Source: Priapulus caudatus
Taxonomy: Eukaryota > Priapulida > Priapulimorpha > Priapulimorphida > Priapulidae
Length of the DNA: 64,000 bases
Assembly (NCBI RefSeq): GCF_000485595.1
Contig: NW_014577181.1
Location: 1-64,000, forward strand
Reading direction: 5' to 3'
The notes below the pieces were generated by a model, which was given only the letters and a program-made list of their open reading frames with translations, was not told the origin of the DNA and did no database searches. Shown here piece by piece: positions 45,870-58,020 of this stretch. Position 1 is the first letter of the stretch. Each line of letters begins with the position of its first letter. A program made the position numbers and the translations under genes.

Positions 45870-46694
45870 CGAAAAGGCGACACGAGAAACGACTACATAT
45901 CGTGCCTGACGAAGACACAGGACTGACAATTATTCACACATGCATGGGCAACGTGGTGGGCCACGCGTGTGCTATACAGGGATACTCACGCAGACTTCAC
46001 AGACACATACTACGATCTAACTACTACATAGCATATAGACTTATTTCACGACAGAGACGGTCACATGTCTCAAGACGGCGGCGCTTTCTTCCGCGATAAC
46101 TGTGTGATTTGTTAGGGCTTCTCGTGCTGTAATGGCGAGGTCACGGTGTTTGTTTAATCGCTAATGTGATTCTGCAAACCGAAACACGCTCCTCTTATTT
46201 GCACTGTTGCCTGCAGCTTAAACAAGAAAACCATCTCAATGTGAATGTCAAACACGTAGTAACTCGCTAGGTACAGCGGGGTAATCACAGAGTAAACGCA
46301 GTGCCTCCCCCTCCGCCGCATCCTCACATTAGGCGAGGCAGGGCACGACGAGACTGGATTACGGGGGGGGGGGCTTCAGTAGTCATTTAATTAACAGTGT
46401 TAGGTCTGTAGCAGCGGCGGCGATAAAAATACGCTGCTTGATGCGCGTCAATAAGAGCAAGTCTGGCTATAATTGCCAAGTAAATCGCGCGCAGACAGAA
46501 CTACTCTCTCTCACTCTCACTCTCACTCTCTCTCTGTGTGTGTGTGTTGTGTGCGTGCGTGGGTGCGTGCGTGCGTGCGTGCGTGGCGTGTCAGAGAGAC
46601 AGCGTGAGCGAGAGAAGAAGGGGAGACACACAAGAGAGGTGAGAGATTAGAGACAGAGCGAGAGGGAGAGAGAGAGAGAAAGCGAGAGAGCGAG

Positions 46695-46732
<38 letters not shown>

Positions 46733-46735
46733 AGG
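45868..46735 (+). repeat. 0.86 kb duplicated block, copy 2
   Basis: Same order and strand as 30688-31550. Differences are mostly one-base insertions or deletions, for example CATCATGGGGC against CATGCATGGGC. An AT microsatellite precedes this copy where copy 1 has GA. Confidence 0.92.
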
Positions 46736-46905
46736 CGTGAACGACAAGAGAGCGTGAACGAGAGTAGAAGCGTGAAAGAGAGAGAGCGTGAACGAGAGAG
46801 AGCGTGAACGAGAGAGAGCGTGAACGAGAGAGAGCGTGAACGAGAGAGAGCGTGAACGAGAGAGAGCGTGAACGAGAGAGAGCGTGAACGAGAGAGAGAG
46901 AGCAA
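46736..46905 (+). repeat. 16 bp minisatellite GTGAACGAGAGAGAGC
   Basis: About eight to nine tandem copies, clearly grown from the GA repeat that ends the duplicated block. Copy 1 of that block lacks this array. Confidence 0.92.
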
Positions 46906-47358
46906 GAGAAGCTGCGTGATCGTTGCCGCTTCTTGCCTGCCTTCCCGCCTGACTACCTGCCTACCCACCCGCCTGTCTGAACATATGCCTGTATGCCTGC
47001 CTGCACGATGGCTGCCTATCTGCGTGCGTGCCTACTACATGCATGCATGCGTGCGCTCGAGTGCGTGCTTTCCCGGTCTGTGATTTCCTCTAGCGGCCCG
47101 CAATTACCGCCTGCTTATTCTCTCCGTCCTCCTCCGCCAGTGCCCGCATTACCGCTGCATAATTCCGCTTCCTCTTCGCAGGTTATTAACAATGAAGACG
47201 TGGCTGCGCAATTTCTGACTGCAGGCCGTGCAGGTGGCGTCACGGGCCAGCACGGCGTCATGCGCCACATGCCCGCACGGGGTCATGACACGCGCGTGTA
47301 TATGAGTTTACCTGCCACGCGTATACAGCGCATGATGCGTTATAGCTATAAGTATAAT

Positions 47359-47397
47359 AGGGGTGTTCCCAACTTTAATGTCATTAATGGTCATAAT

Positions 47398-47434
<37 letters not shown>

Positions 47435-47540
47435 TCATATATTAGTTTTGTGGTTTTAATGTCATTTAGGGTTAGGGTTAGGTTAGGGTTAGGATTATCA
47501 ATCATTAATCATTAATGATATCAAAGTTGGGAACACTCCT
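47359..47540. repeat. Fold-back with 30 bp arms and telomere-like core
   Basis: Left arm AGGGGTGTTCCCAACTTTAA (47359 on) and right arm 47511-47540 match at 27 of 30 positions in inverse complement. The core has (AT)n at 47399-47432 and TTAGGGTTAGGGTTAGG at 47466-47494. Confidence 0.85.
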
Positions 47541-48105
47541 AATGGAGCGTTAGCCTAATAGCGACTGCGTCCTTCAGCGCAAGAGAGTTAACTAACAAAA
47601 ATGCTCACATAGTTGGCTATATCGCATTGCCACCTAATATCATTATACAAACGCCCTTGTGTATATATCAACGTATATATCATCAGGATAATATAGATAA
47701 ATCTATCTAATAGATTCTAATAATAGATCTCTATTATTCTCTCTTGATATCATTATACCACGTCTATATCATTATGTAAACGTACAACAGCATGGGCGGG
47801 TATCACGCGTGCCGTCGCAGGATAGAAGTATGAGGTTAATTCGTTAGGTCGAGTTGCTCTCTGTGGTTTTGTGTCATTAGTAGGAACGTGAGGTCGGGCG
47901 CGGTGGCCTTAAGGCACTGCTGACGTTGAGACGTTGAACATTATCGGAATACGCGGACAGGCGGTCGTTGTCATTACTTGACAGGCAACGGCACTCGCTT
48001 CGACCTGCAGAATTCGCCATCTGTTTCTTCAAATTCAGTTTCGCGTCTCACTAGTCACGCTATTATTCCCACGGGTACACATCACAGCACACAGCATGAC
48101 AGTCA
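47541..48105. other. Intergenic, nothing recognised
   Basis: An AT-rich set of short inverted words around AATAATAGAT lies at 47680-47750. No gene. Confidence 0.4.
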
Positions 48106-48199
48106 AACACACACGCACGCACGCACGCACGCACATACATGAACGCAAGCACGCACACATGCCCGTTCGTACACGAACTCTCACACACACGCGCGCACG

Positions 48200-48242
<43 letters not shown>

Positions 48243-48440
48243 GCGCGCGCACACGCGAACACGCGCGCACACGCGAACACGCACACACACACACACGCAC
48301 GCACACACACACACACACACGCACGCACGCACACACACACGCGCGCGCGCGCATGAACGCAAGCACGCACATACACATGCACGTTCGTACACGCACTCTC
48401 ACACACACGCGCGCACGCACGAACACACACTCGCGCACAC
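48106..48440 (+). repeat. CA / CACG simple repeat
   Basis: Mixed (CA)n, (CG)n and CACGCA units. A unit with GAACGCAAGCACGCACA and CGTTCGTACACG occurs twice, about 215 bp apart. Confidence 0.95.
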
Positions 48441-50319
48441 ACGTATTCAATAGCTCACCTCAAAGCGCAAGCTCTACCAGTGAGCCTTTCAACCTAATCT
48501 TTTTTGTCGACCCTGTCGGGTGAATAACGGAAACGTACGTAGCAAAGAGACAAACCTAACAAGCTTAGTTAACGTGTTCAACCAAAATAATTATTATTAC
48601 TTTTAACAAAATAATCGCCGAGCACAAAACAAATACAATAAGCTACATGTCAATTTTAAATAAATTACATCATTAACCCGATATACGTTACATAACAAAA
48701 CATTGTAAGCACATATGGCCAGTCCACGCTCAAACAAAAACTAAACACAACCTATTCATTTGACAGGTCACGTTAAACTGTCTACGTCACGAATTTCTAG
48801 CACCAGCAAGTAGTATATTTGTGTGTTATTTGTACAAAATCAAATGTATGAAAATACAATTAGTGTTTCTGTTTACTTTTCATGCTTATATACGTTCTTT
48901 ATACTCCCTAATTTGCCGGTGCATTCGATGTAACCAAACGCTCGACACAAACACAACCGCCATTAATTCGAAACTCTTGCGTGGCGCCCAGGCGCAGCTA
49001 GCCGATATAGCGAACATATGCGGTAAACGAGGCATTGGCAAAATGATTGTGGCAGCCACGGAAATGCCTTGTAAACTTAAGCGGAAGTTACTAATATAAT
49101 CTTCTTTCTGCTTTTTTCTCCTTCGTTTTCTTTCCGATGCACTGAATTGAACTGGTCTGCCCACCATTGTTTATCGTTTAGTTGATCTAGCGTGAAGGGG
49201 GATGTCGCAAACATTTTGGCAGAAATTGAAAAAACACAAATAGCATTTCGCAGTTTTATTTATAATTTTTTCAAACATAATACACATAAACATATATTAT
49301 TTATTTTTCCTATATTATATATTATATATAGCTAACACAAATCAAAAACAGAAACTGTTTGGGCACCACTCTGTGCACCATACACAAATCACGATGACAC
49401 CGACCACAGCAACCGAGAGACGCCAGTAAATAGTCTTCTAGACTGTAAATAGTGTTGACGGCAGTTTTATTGACAGCTCAAATCGTCTCGATTTTTTTAA
49501 CATTTAACCAACGTAATAACATTCTTATCAGGTGAGAGTTTGAGGATATATTTAGTAACGTTAGTACTAACTTTTGATGTTAAATAAATTACAAAAGTAA
49601 GGTTACAACTATAACTCTCAGGAGATTCGTGACGTAGACAATTTAAATCGATAACACTGCCCTCTATAAGCAGTTCGATACATACATTACATAGCGGCAT
49701 ACACTACGGAACAACACGCACGCACACACTGACACACACACACTCGCGCACGCACGCCCGCTCACACGTCGAGTTGTCGGGAATGTCGCACTGATCGCTC
49801 GAGAGGTACCGGCAGTATCTAACAGCCCCCCCCCCCCTATACTGCTGCCGCGCGTAGATATCTCTCTGGCAGCAAGCACTCAATTTTGACTGGTTCATTT
49901 CACCGGCAAGTCTTGTTTTGATTACGCGCGTACGCAGAATGAAAGGTTTATCTCTCGCAGCACCACCTCGCAAAGCTGGCCGGGAGTGACTGCGAATAAA
50001 TAGCAAGGAATTTGGCAACGGAATCTATTCTCGCCTAAAGGGAGGTTGCCAAGCAGAGCTTTTGATTAAGCTTTGCGCATTTAAGCTGCGCACCCTCATT
50101 TATAAGAGGTAGGCGAATCGGGGAATTCAATCGAATCTTTCTGGAGAGACGGGCACTCTCATTCCAGACGCACGTATATCTAATGCAGACTATTCAAGCT
50201 TCTTAGACTATCATCATCCAACAGACGGGCATGGCACTAAGCTCTTCGTGCCTCCCCACACCTTCGTACGACGAGAGCAGGAAGCCACTCAGGATTCAAT
50301 GAGATAGAGGAGATAGGGA
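48441..50319. other. Intergenic, nothing recognised
   Basis: AT-rich to 49650, then a short CACG run at 49715-49760 and a poly-C run at 49828. Frames of 60-104 codons lack family resemblance. Confidence 0.4.
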
Positions 50320-50465
50320 TCGGAAAGGAGGGAGAGAGAGTGTGTGAGTGAGACAGAGGAGAGAGATAGAGAGACAAAAGCAGATACAAAAAGAGAGAGA
50401 GAGAGAGAGAGAGCGTGAGCGAGAAAGAGAGAGACAGAAAGAAAGAGAGAGAGAGAGAGAGAACG
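50320..50465 (+). repeat. GA microsatellite
   Basis: (GA)n with scattered AAAG and CGAGCG interruptions. Confidence 0.92.
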
Positions 50466-51589
50466 AATGACACGGCGGCTGACAACTCAAGGATGCTGAC
50501 ATTCAAGCAGCGTTATCCGAGTTTTGATTAAATAGTTACACTGAGACTCTGAATGTGTTGTTGCATAATTGCGCGAGAGGCTGTTCACTGTGGCAAGTGC
50601 AGCGTGAGCAACGCTCCCTGATTTGTTGTCCCCGCAGTAATGCTCTAATCGATAAACTTCTGACAGCTTCTGAAGCCGTGTTTAGGATGCATAAAGGACG
50701 CTGCTTTCCACGTGCGATTTTGAATTAAATTGACTACGTCACGAATTTTCTATGGTAAAATTTGTAAAATGTTTGTTGCCATTTTTTTACATTAAAAGTA
50801 AGAACTAACGGGAATAAACGTATCCTCAAATTCTTACCTGATAAGATTGTTTCTCAACTAGTTAAAAATCCAAAAAACCTGGACGATTTGATATTGTGTT
50901 CCTGACATTAATTGCTTACTATGGGCTATGTATGAGTCACGAGTGTATGTTCACATCGAACAATATAGTAAAATAAGAAGTATAATGCAGCAATTTAACC
51001 ATTAAAAGTGAACACAATTACTTATATTTTGTAAAAAAGTGGAATTTTTATTTTTATTTTTTTACAATTTACGGTGACGTAATCACTTTAACCACCTGCA
51101 CGTCGCACATGAAACGCAAGTGTTACTCTCTCGTCGGTTAAATTACACGGCGTGTTACACTCGGGTCGCCGGCAGCGCAGGCGTTTCACCGCGTGATGCC
51201 ACCAGCATCGAACACACTCGACCACATACATCATCCTCGATAGAAATATCACGGGGTTGCTCTGTTCCTCCTCTAGCCAATTTCGTTTTCTGACGCTCCA
51301 TATACCTTTCACTAAATACAGCTAATAGTATATTGACTGATAGGGGAGTGCTTGAGGCTGGGTACGTGCGTGCATGAGTGGCGGTGGAGTGGGGCGGGGG
51401 TTGGTTATACGTCTCAGTAATGAAATCAATGCACCTGATCACGCGAACAACCCAAGAACTATAGTCAGCATGCGATTGCAGCTTTCGATAGCATATTCCG
51501 ATGGTACAGTTCACTAGTGAACAGTAGTGCTCGTCAGTTTGCGTTGACCTGAACTCGCTATATACGACAGGCACTCTCTCGCCACCGCC
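50466..51589. other. Intergenic, nothing recognised
   Basis: Mostly AT-rich, apparently unique sequence. Confidence 0.4.
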
Positions 51590-51593
51590 CTCA

Positions 51594-51688
<95 letters not shown>

Positions 51689-51700
51689 ACCCACACCACA
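51590..51700 (+). repeat. (ACGC)n then (AC)n repeat
   Basis: About 15 perfect ACGC units followed by (AC)n. Confidence 0.97.
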
Positions 51701-52384
51701 TACACATCAGCACACACAACATCCACACGGACACGCGGATCCAACAACAGGATGCCTCGCAAACAGGACACGATGTGACATCGATCCTCTGCGTCACAGT
51801 GACGCCGTTCATTCCTGGCTCACGCCATATTCAATTCCTACATAAACTGCCGGGGAGCACTTACTCACTGCTTCAACCGCCACAAAGGTCGGCGGTGGAT
51901 AACGAAGAAAATGTGTCATGTCAAACAAACGACGTCACTGTGCGCGCTGGCGAACGGAACCCTGCCTGTACATCTGCGGCTCTACCCGGCTTAGCCATCA
52001 AACACGACTACACCTGGCAGTCCTGCGAAACTCGAGAGATCCATCTCCAAGCACTCACGATACGGTGTGACCGACGGACTCCTTCCGCCACACAGCACAC
52101 GACCACTCGATCGCTGAAGTGATTGCGTGGGTGGTCGGCTGTTCCGCAACGCGTCAACTCTGTGTGAGTGTATACGAGTTGCGGACGTTCTCGTTGGCGT
52201 TCGCGGTACCACGGCAACCCCGGCGGCCGACTTATTTGAAGCGCGCGACTATCCGAGCTAAGTGCGGCATGTTTCGCTTTGCTATGGCTACTAAGACTCC
52301 GACCGGGGTTAACTTCGGGCTGACGGATGCGGGAGTGGGCGGCCGTATAGCAGGAAAATCTCGGCAGAGCGTCGGGCTGTAGGG
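51701..52384. other. Intergenic, nothing recognised
   Basis: GC-moderate, open frames on both strands, no family seen. Confidence 0.4.
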
Positions 52385-53580
52385 GAGGGCGAGCTGTAGC
52401 ATGAACTTCTGGAGGGGGATGTATGGGTAGCGTAGAGGGGCCTGTAGGGGGATGTATGGCGTATGATAGAAAGCTGTAGGGGGATGTATGGGTTCTGGTG
52501 AGGTGGTGGTGTAGGGGGACTGTATCGGCGGTATGTAAGAGGGTGTGTAAGGGGATGTATGTGTGTTATTGTGGTAGCCGGGTGTGTGTGGGTATGTTAG
52601 ATGGCTGGCATGGTGGGTGTATGGGTATGTAGAGCGGCTGTATGGAGATGTATGGGGTATGTAGATGGGCTTTCGGGGGGATTGTATGGGTATGTAGGAG
52701 GGTTGTAGGAGGATGGATGAGGTATTGGTACGAGGGTGTAGGGGGATGTATGGGTCATGTAGAGGGCTGTGACGCTGGGGAGGTATTGGGTATGGTTGGG
52801 GCGTGTTAGGGGGACTGTATGGGTATGTAGAGACGGCGTAGGTGGGATGTATGGGTATGTAGGGGGCGTGTAGGAGGATGTTATGCGGTTATGTAGAGGG
52901 GCGTGATAGGGGTGTAATGTGGGTATGTAGAGGGGTGCTGTAGCGGCGAATGTCATGGCTTGTGAGGGTTTAGTAGGGGGATGTATGTTATGTAGAGGGT
53001 GTAGGCGGGGATGTAGTGGGTATCGTTTAGATGGCGTGTAGGGGGGAGTTGTATGGCGTACTGTGAGAGGGTTGTAGGGTGGGGGATGTATGGGTAGGTA
53101 GAGGGCTGGTACGGGGAGATGTATGGGTATGTTAGAGGGTCTGTAGCGGGGATGGTATGGGTATCTGTAGAGGCTGTAGGAGGTAATGGTATGGTACTGG
53201 TGAGCCAGGGTCCCCCTGTACGGGGGAGATGTGACTGGGTACTGTAGAGTGGGTTGTAGGGGGACTGTATGGATAGGTGTAGAGGGCTTGGTAGGAGGTA
53301 ATGTTATGGAGGTATGCTAGAGGCCGTCTGTAGGGGATTGTACTGGGTATGTAGCAGGCGGGCTGTCCTTCACGGGGCCCATCGTATGGGTAGTGTAGAG
53401 GCGTTGTAGGGGATGTATGGTAGTGTTAGAGGGCTGTAGGAGGTGTACTGGGTTGTAGAGCGGTTGTAGGGGGAATGTATGGGTATCGTGTAGAGGGCTG
53501 TAAGGGACATGTATGGGCTATTAGGGGTGTGGGGGATGTATGGGTATGTAGAGGGGCTGTAAGAGGATGTAGGGCTCTGA
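52385..53580 (+). repeat. Degenerate ~30 bp minisatellite, 1.2 kb
   Basis: The unit is about TGTAGGGGGATGTATGGGTA followed by TGTAGAGGGC. Roughly 35-40 copies differ mainly by one-base insertions and deletions. Confidence 0.93.
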
Positions 53581-53639
53581 AAACATGAAACGGTCGCAAG
53601 TGGGCGCACGCATTATGAAGCGGGCTGGCCTATTCTGTT

Positions 53640-53850
53640 AACGTGCGTGGTGTACGTGTGTGTTGTGTGTGTGCCTGTGTGCGATGCGTGCGTGCGTCGT
53701 GCGTGCACTGTTTGCTGGCTCTGTGTGTGTGTGGCGTGTGTGTGTGGTGTGTGTGTGTGTGGTGTGTGTGTGGTGTGCTGTGTGTGTGTGTGGGCTGTGT
53801 GGATGTGTGTGTGTGCTTGCCTGTGGTGTGTGTTGTGTGACTGTGTGTAA
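53640..53850 (+). repeat. GT microsatellite
   Basis: (GT)n with GTGCGTGC and TGTGTGGC interruptions. Confidence 0.93.
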
Positions 53851-53871
53851 CCCGCAGGTGCAGATCAGTAC

Positions 53872-53936
53872 AAAGAGCGTATAAAGAAGGGAGGTATACA
53901 ATAAAAGCGTATAATTATTACCTCTTATGCGCTCTT
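53872..53936. repeat. Hairpin of the CAAGAGC family
   Basis: AAGAGCGTATAAAGAA...GGTATAC pairs imperfectly with GTATAATTATTACC...GCGCTCTT. The flanks GATCAGTAC and GATAGTGAC are only loosely alike. Confidence 0.5.
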
Positions 53937-54059
53937 GATAGTGACTGTGATTGATGGTCCATATACGAATACCATAAGGCAACTGAACAGAATCACACCC
54001 GAGGGGAAGGTAATCAGCAAGTTGTGCATGCGTATAGCGTGTCAATTTATACATCGCTA

Positions 54060-54091
54060 ATGAATACCTTAGGTATTATTAGCTCTTGATT
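54060..54091. repeat. Degenerate hairpin of the CAAGAGC family
   Basis: CGCTAATGAATACCT pairs with AGGTATTATTAGC, and CTCTTG follows. The right half matches 24676-24708. Confidence 0.45.
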
Positions 54092-54449
54092 TACTTGGCG
54101 TACCGGCCGCGCATATAGAACGCCGGGGCGATCAACCAAGCACGGCATCAACTCCTGCCGTTATTTTCACCTGCTCAATTCATTCTGTTTCGACGCCCCG
54201 TCCTATAGAGCGCCGCCAGTGGCGTCCAAACATTACAGTGCACTGATCGTGAGTGGCTCTACATAGCGACGCGGACGCAAGGCTGCCGCAAATAAGAATA
54301 CCACGTTAAACAATCTAAACAGAAGCTAAACAAATAACAAAACCGAAACTAAAACAAAACAAACTAAACCAATAACTAACTAACATGACCAACTTAAACA
54401 ACCGGCGATAACACGCACCGACGCAAGTCTGCGCCATCTGTCGTCATAT

Positions 54450-54690
54450 CATCGTCTGTCTCTCTTTTCTCTCTCTCTCTCTCTCTCCTCTCTGCTCTCT
54501 GCTCTCTCTATATATATATTTATATATACTATTATATTTATATATTATACTATATATATTATATAGGATTAATATATTATATATAGAATATATATCTGTC
54601 TCTCTCTCTCTTTTTTTCTTTTTTTTTCTCTTCCTCTCTCTTCTCTCTCGGCTCTCTTCTCTCTCTCTCTCTTGCTCTCTCATTTCATGT
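54450..54690 (+). repeat. CT - TA - CT compound microsatellite
   Basis: (CT)n, then (TA)n with TTATATT, then (CT)n with poly-T. Confidence 0.92.
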
Positions 54691-54904
54691 AGGAACTTAT
54701 GCTGGGCTGCAGACAGCATTTCGCGCCGAGTTACACTGGCATTAGCCTATACATAAACACCCGTCCATTACGACGATGTTATAATAATAATAAATAATAT
54801 ATTAATACTAATAAATGGTAAACTAAATAATATTGTTTTGTATAAAATGTAGCTTTGTGAGCGATCGGGACAGGATCCTGTAGCACCATATTCCTACAGT
54901 GATG

Positions 54905-55175
54905 GATGAGAGAAAGAGAGGATTGAGAGAGAGAACGAGAGAGAGAGAGAGAAAGCCGAGAGCGAGCAAGCGAGGGAGACAGACACGACAGACAGGCAGC
55001 AGATATTAAACACAGTGAGTAAAGAAACTGGGCAAGGAAGAGAGGTCGAGAAAGAGATGAGAGAAGAGTGACGGAGAGACGAGAGGAGAACCCGCGAGAG
55101 AGAGAGAGAGAGAGAAAGAAAGAGAGAGAGAGAGAGAAAGAAAGAAAGAGAGCGAGAGATAGAGAGAGAGAGCTA
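54905..55175 (+). repeat. GA repeats
   Basis: Two GA-rich tracts around a short less repetitive piece. Confidence 0.9.
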
Positions 55176-57119
55176 GTTTAGTTTTTATAACGACACTATC
55201 ACAATCACATCTTTTAAAAGGTATCAACGAGGCAAACAAAACGCCGAGCAGCAGAACCGGAATGAGGCGTTGATTGTACTAACACCTTCACATCACAAAA
55301 TGCCGCCTCGTAGTTTTTACTCACACGTAACATCCTAATAACAGAAGAAAATCCATTGAGGAAAAGTAGAAAGAGTTGAAGGTGCCGTCGCGCCTGCTAC
55401 TCGTACAAGAGGACGTAGTGCAGTTACGACGCAGCGCCGATTCTCATTCATAAACATATTCCTCGGAGTTTATACGGCAATGTTGAATAGACTTGGCATG
55501 CGCTTCGTAGAGCATATATCACTGACACACGATAAATATGATAAAGTATTCGATCTGAAACATCCATTTCCTGCTGCAGCGTACTATTACATTGATATAC
55601 AGTGAGAGTATGGACAATTTATTGTAGAAATAGTGATCGTTCACGCAGTGATCAGTTATAGAATGCCAGTATATGGAGCTAGTGGGTACATCGACCGCCT
55701 AACAGCACGAAACGTGAAAAGATTCTTTTGAAGGTGGATATATCAATGCTATCACATCAAATATCGATGAGCTGGAAACAGTAATATGCCTGAAGCCCAG
55801 AGTCACAGCTCAACGTGTAGGAAACGTGAAACACGACCTATAGCTTCTCGCATACCACTGAATTCCTGTTGACTGATTAGATCTAGGTCGCTGAGCGATG
55901 ATGGCACAGAAACAGTAGGTTCATATATTATTATATTATTATATTATTAGGTATGTAATATACTCATGCGTGATTTACGCCAAAAGCAAAACTTCTTTAC
56001 TACTATAACCAAAAGCGTATTTTTTTCTTACTTGGTGTCAGGGGCAAGCTAGAAAATCGAGCGAGTAAAACCACAAGGCGCGATATGCCGTATCATGAGC
56101 AACGTATTAACAGTATTTCGTACAAAACCCTCGAATACACACCAGCATCATAGCCAGCTGCAAATCAGCGTGTATATAAATGAAAGTGGCAATGACACTG
56201 TAGCTCACCACAAAAAAGGACACAAATGAGTGAGTGAGAAGAAGTCAGTTTTAATTGAGCAACCATCGACGTACATTATAGAAACGAAGAGTATATATGG
56301 GAGAACTCCCATAATTATGGATATTATTATAACTCTTGATAATTATGTGTAATTTTTTATGTGAAAATAAATTTTTGAGATGTGAAAGTCTGAGATGTGG
56401 GCGAGTGATGGTGTTAGACCTAAATGATCGCCATTTAACGTTTTTGTAATATTCAGATTTAGGCACTGCCTAAAAGCGGAGCTCCCGATGTGTAACGTGT
56501 AAGATTGAGAGGATACGCTTATTCCACGTAGCTGCTATATACCACGTGACAATGGTGTTTCCCTGCCCATTACGCAACTTTTATCAAAGGTTAATTGGTT
56601 GTATGGAAGTGTTTACTTCGTATGAGTTTTTCTAGGCGGTAGCACACGGTTGCCATCTGTATATAGCAATAATAATTTATAAACCAAAATAAATCTCAAT
56701 TTGTGAGGGTAGATGGCGCTATACCCGCTTTGATGTTTCTTAGCGATGGCGTTCGAAATAAATAGATTATGCTGCGTTCCGACATGTTCCGTAAAACTTT
56801 ACTCTACTATAGACGTTTTATCGGCAGGGTGGAGAGGAAATACCAATTTTGCATAAAAGATATTGTCAATGAAATCTTGTAAAACGAACCAGACGAGTGT
56901 GACACCACAGACTGTTATCTGCGTGTCTATAACATAATATGCTATATATTATATAATTGCCAAAACCTACCTAATTTGCATTAAAAAAAATTCAATATCA
57001 AAACCTCTGGCCCTTATTTATTCACATACCAAAAATGAGCAAAATCCGTTGAACTGACTAATAACAATTCTCATTTTTGCCAAAAAATTGCCGTGGCTCG
57101 AAAGTACGTCGACTGGCGT
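55176..57119. other. Intergenic, nothing recognised
   Basis: A short hairpin TATGGGAG/CTCCCATA lies at 56295-56312. (TAT)n at 55927-55950. No gene. Confidence 0.4.
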
Positions 57120-57352
57120 GCTCCAAAATAGGACGTTCAATATGGGAGCATAGCAGTAACAACTATACCCAATTTCAAACATGTGGATCAAACGGTTCCT
57201 GAGTTATCGTTGACCGTAGCCAAATGTTGACGGAAGGACGGACGGACGGACGGATGGACGGACGGACGGACGGACGGACGGATGGACGGACGGACGACGG
57301 ACGATGACCCATGGCAATAGCTCATCTTGACGATGTCAAGGTGAGCTAAAAA
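57120..57352 (+). mobile_element. Transposable element tail with GGAC repeat
   Basis: CAAACGGTTCCTGAGTTATC, a (GGAC)n array at 57235-57300, then CCATGGCAATAGCTC and GTCAAGGTGAGCTAAAA. This arrangement is common at the ends of repeat elements in marine invertebrates, as I recall it. The start of the element was not defined. Confidence 0.55.
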
Positions 57353-57709
57353 CTACGCACACCAGCTTCCCATCGAATGGGATTCCTCCTCGCGGCTTTC
57401 TCTAAACATACCAACACCAACAGACGTAATACATCTAAACAAAGGCCTGGAGTGGTAGAATCGAGGTACAACAAATGTCCTCCTCAGTTGCCTGCATTTA
57501 CCTATCATGATGCACGACATATATACCTGTGACAACGTATATATATATAATTATAAACGTATAATATCAACACGCGCCATGCGGTGAGCATGTAAGCCTT
57601 GTAAGCCATATATGTGCGCCTGATTATGTGAAACCTGTGATTAGGGAGAGTCAGGTACGCCGTTGTACGAATTACGCGTACAGGCAGTACGTTACGCTTT
57701 GCTCCTCAC

Positions 57710-57713
<4 letters not shown>

Positions 57714-57765
<52 letters not shown>

Positions 57766-58020
57766 CTCTCCCCCCTCTCTCTCTCTCTCTCTCTCTCCCG
57801 CCTTTTCCTCGCTGTCTCTCTCACCCTCTTTCTGCGTTGTTCTCTCCTCCGTCTCTTCTCGTCTCTCTCTCTCCTCCGTCTCTTCTCGCTGTCTCTCTCC
57901 CTCCCGCTCTTTCTCGCTGTCTCTCTCCCTCCCGCTCTTTCTCGCTGTCTCTCTCCCTCCCGCTCTTTCTCGCTGTCTCTCTCCCTCCCGCTCTTTCTCG
58001 CTGTGTCTCTCCCTCCCCTC
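57714..58020 (+). repeat. CT microsatellite and 28 bp minisatellite
   Basis: (CT)n to 57798, then about five tandem copies of a 28 bp unit CGCTCTTTCTCGCTGTCTCT plus CCCTCC. Confidence 0.93.

Noticed and set aside
46993-47445. 150-codon frame with a Pro/Ser-rich part
   Set aside because: It runs into an AT microsatellite and a fold-back; no family resemblance and no clean exon edges.
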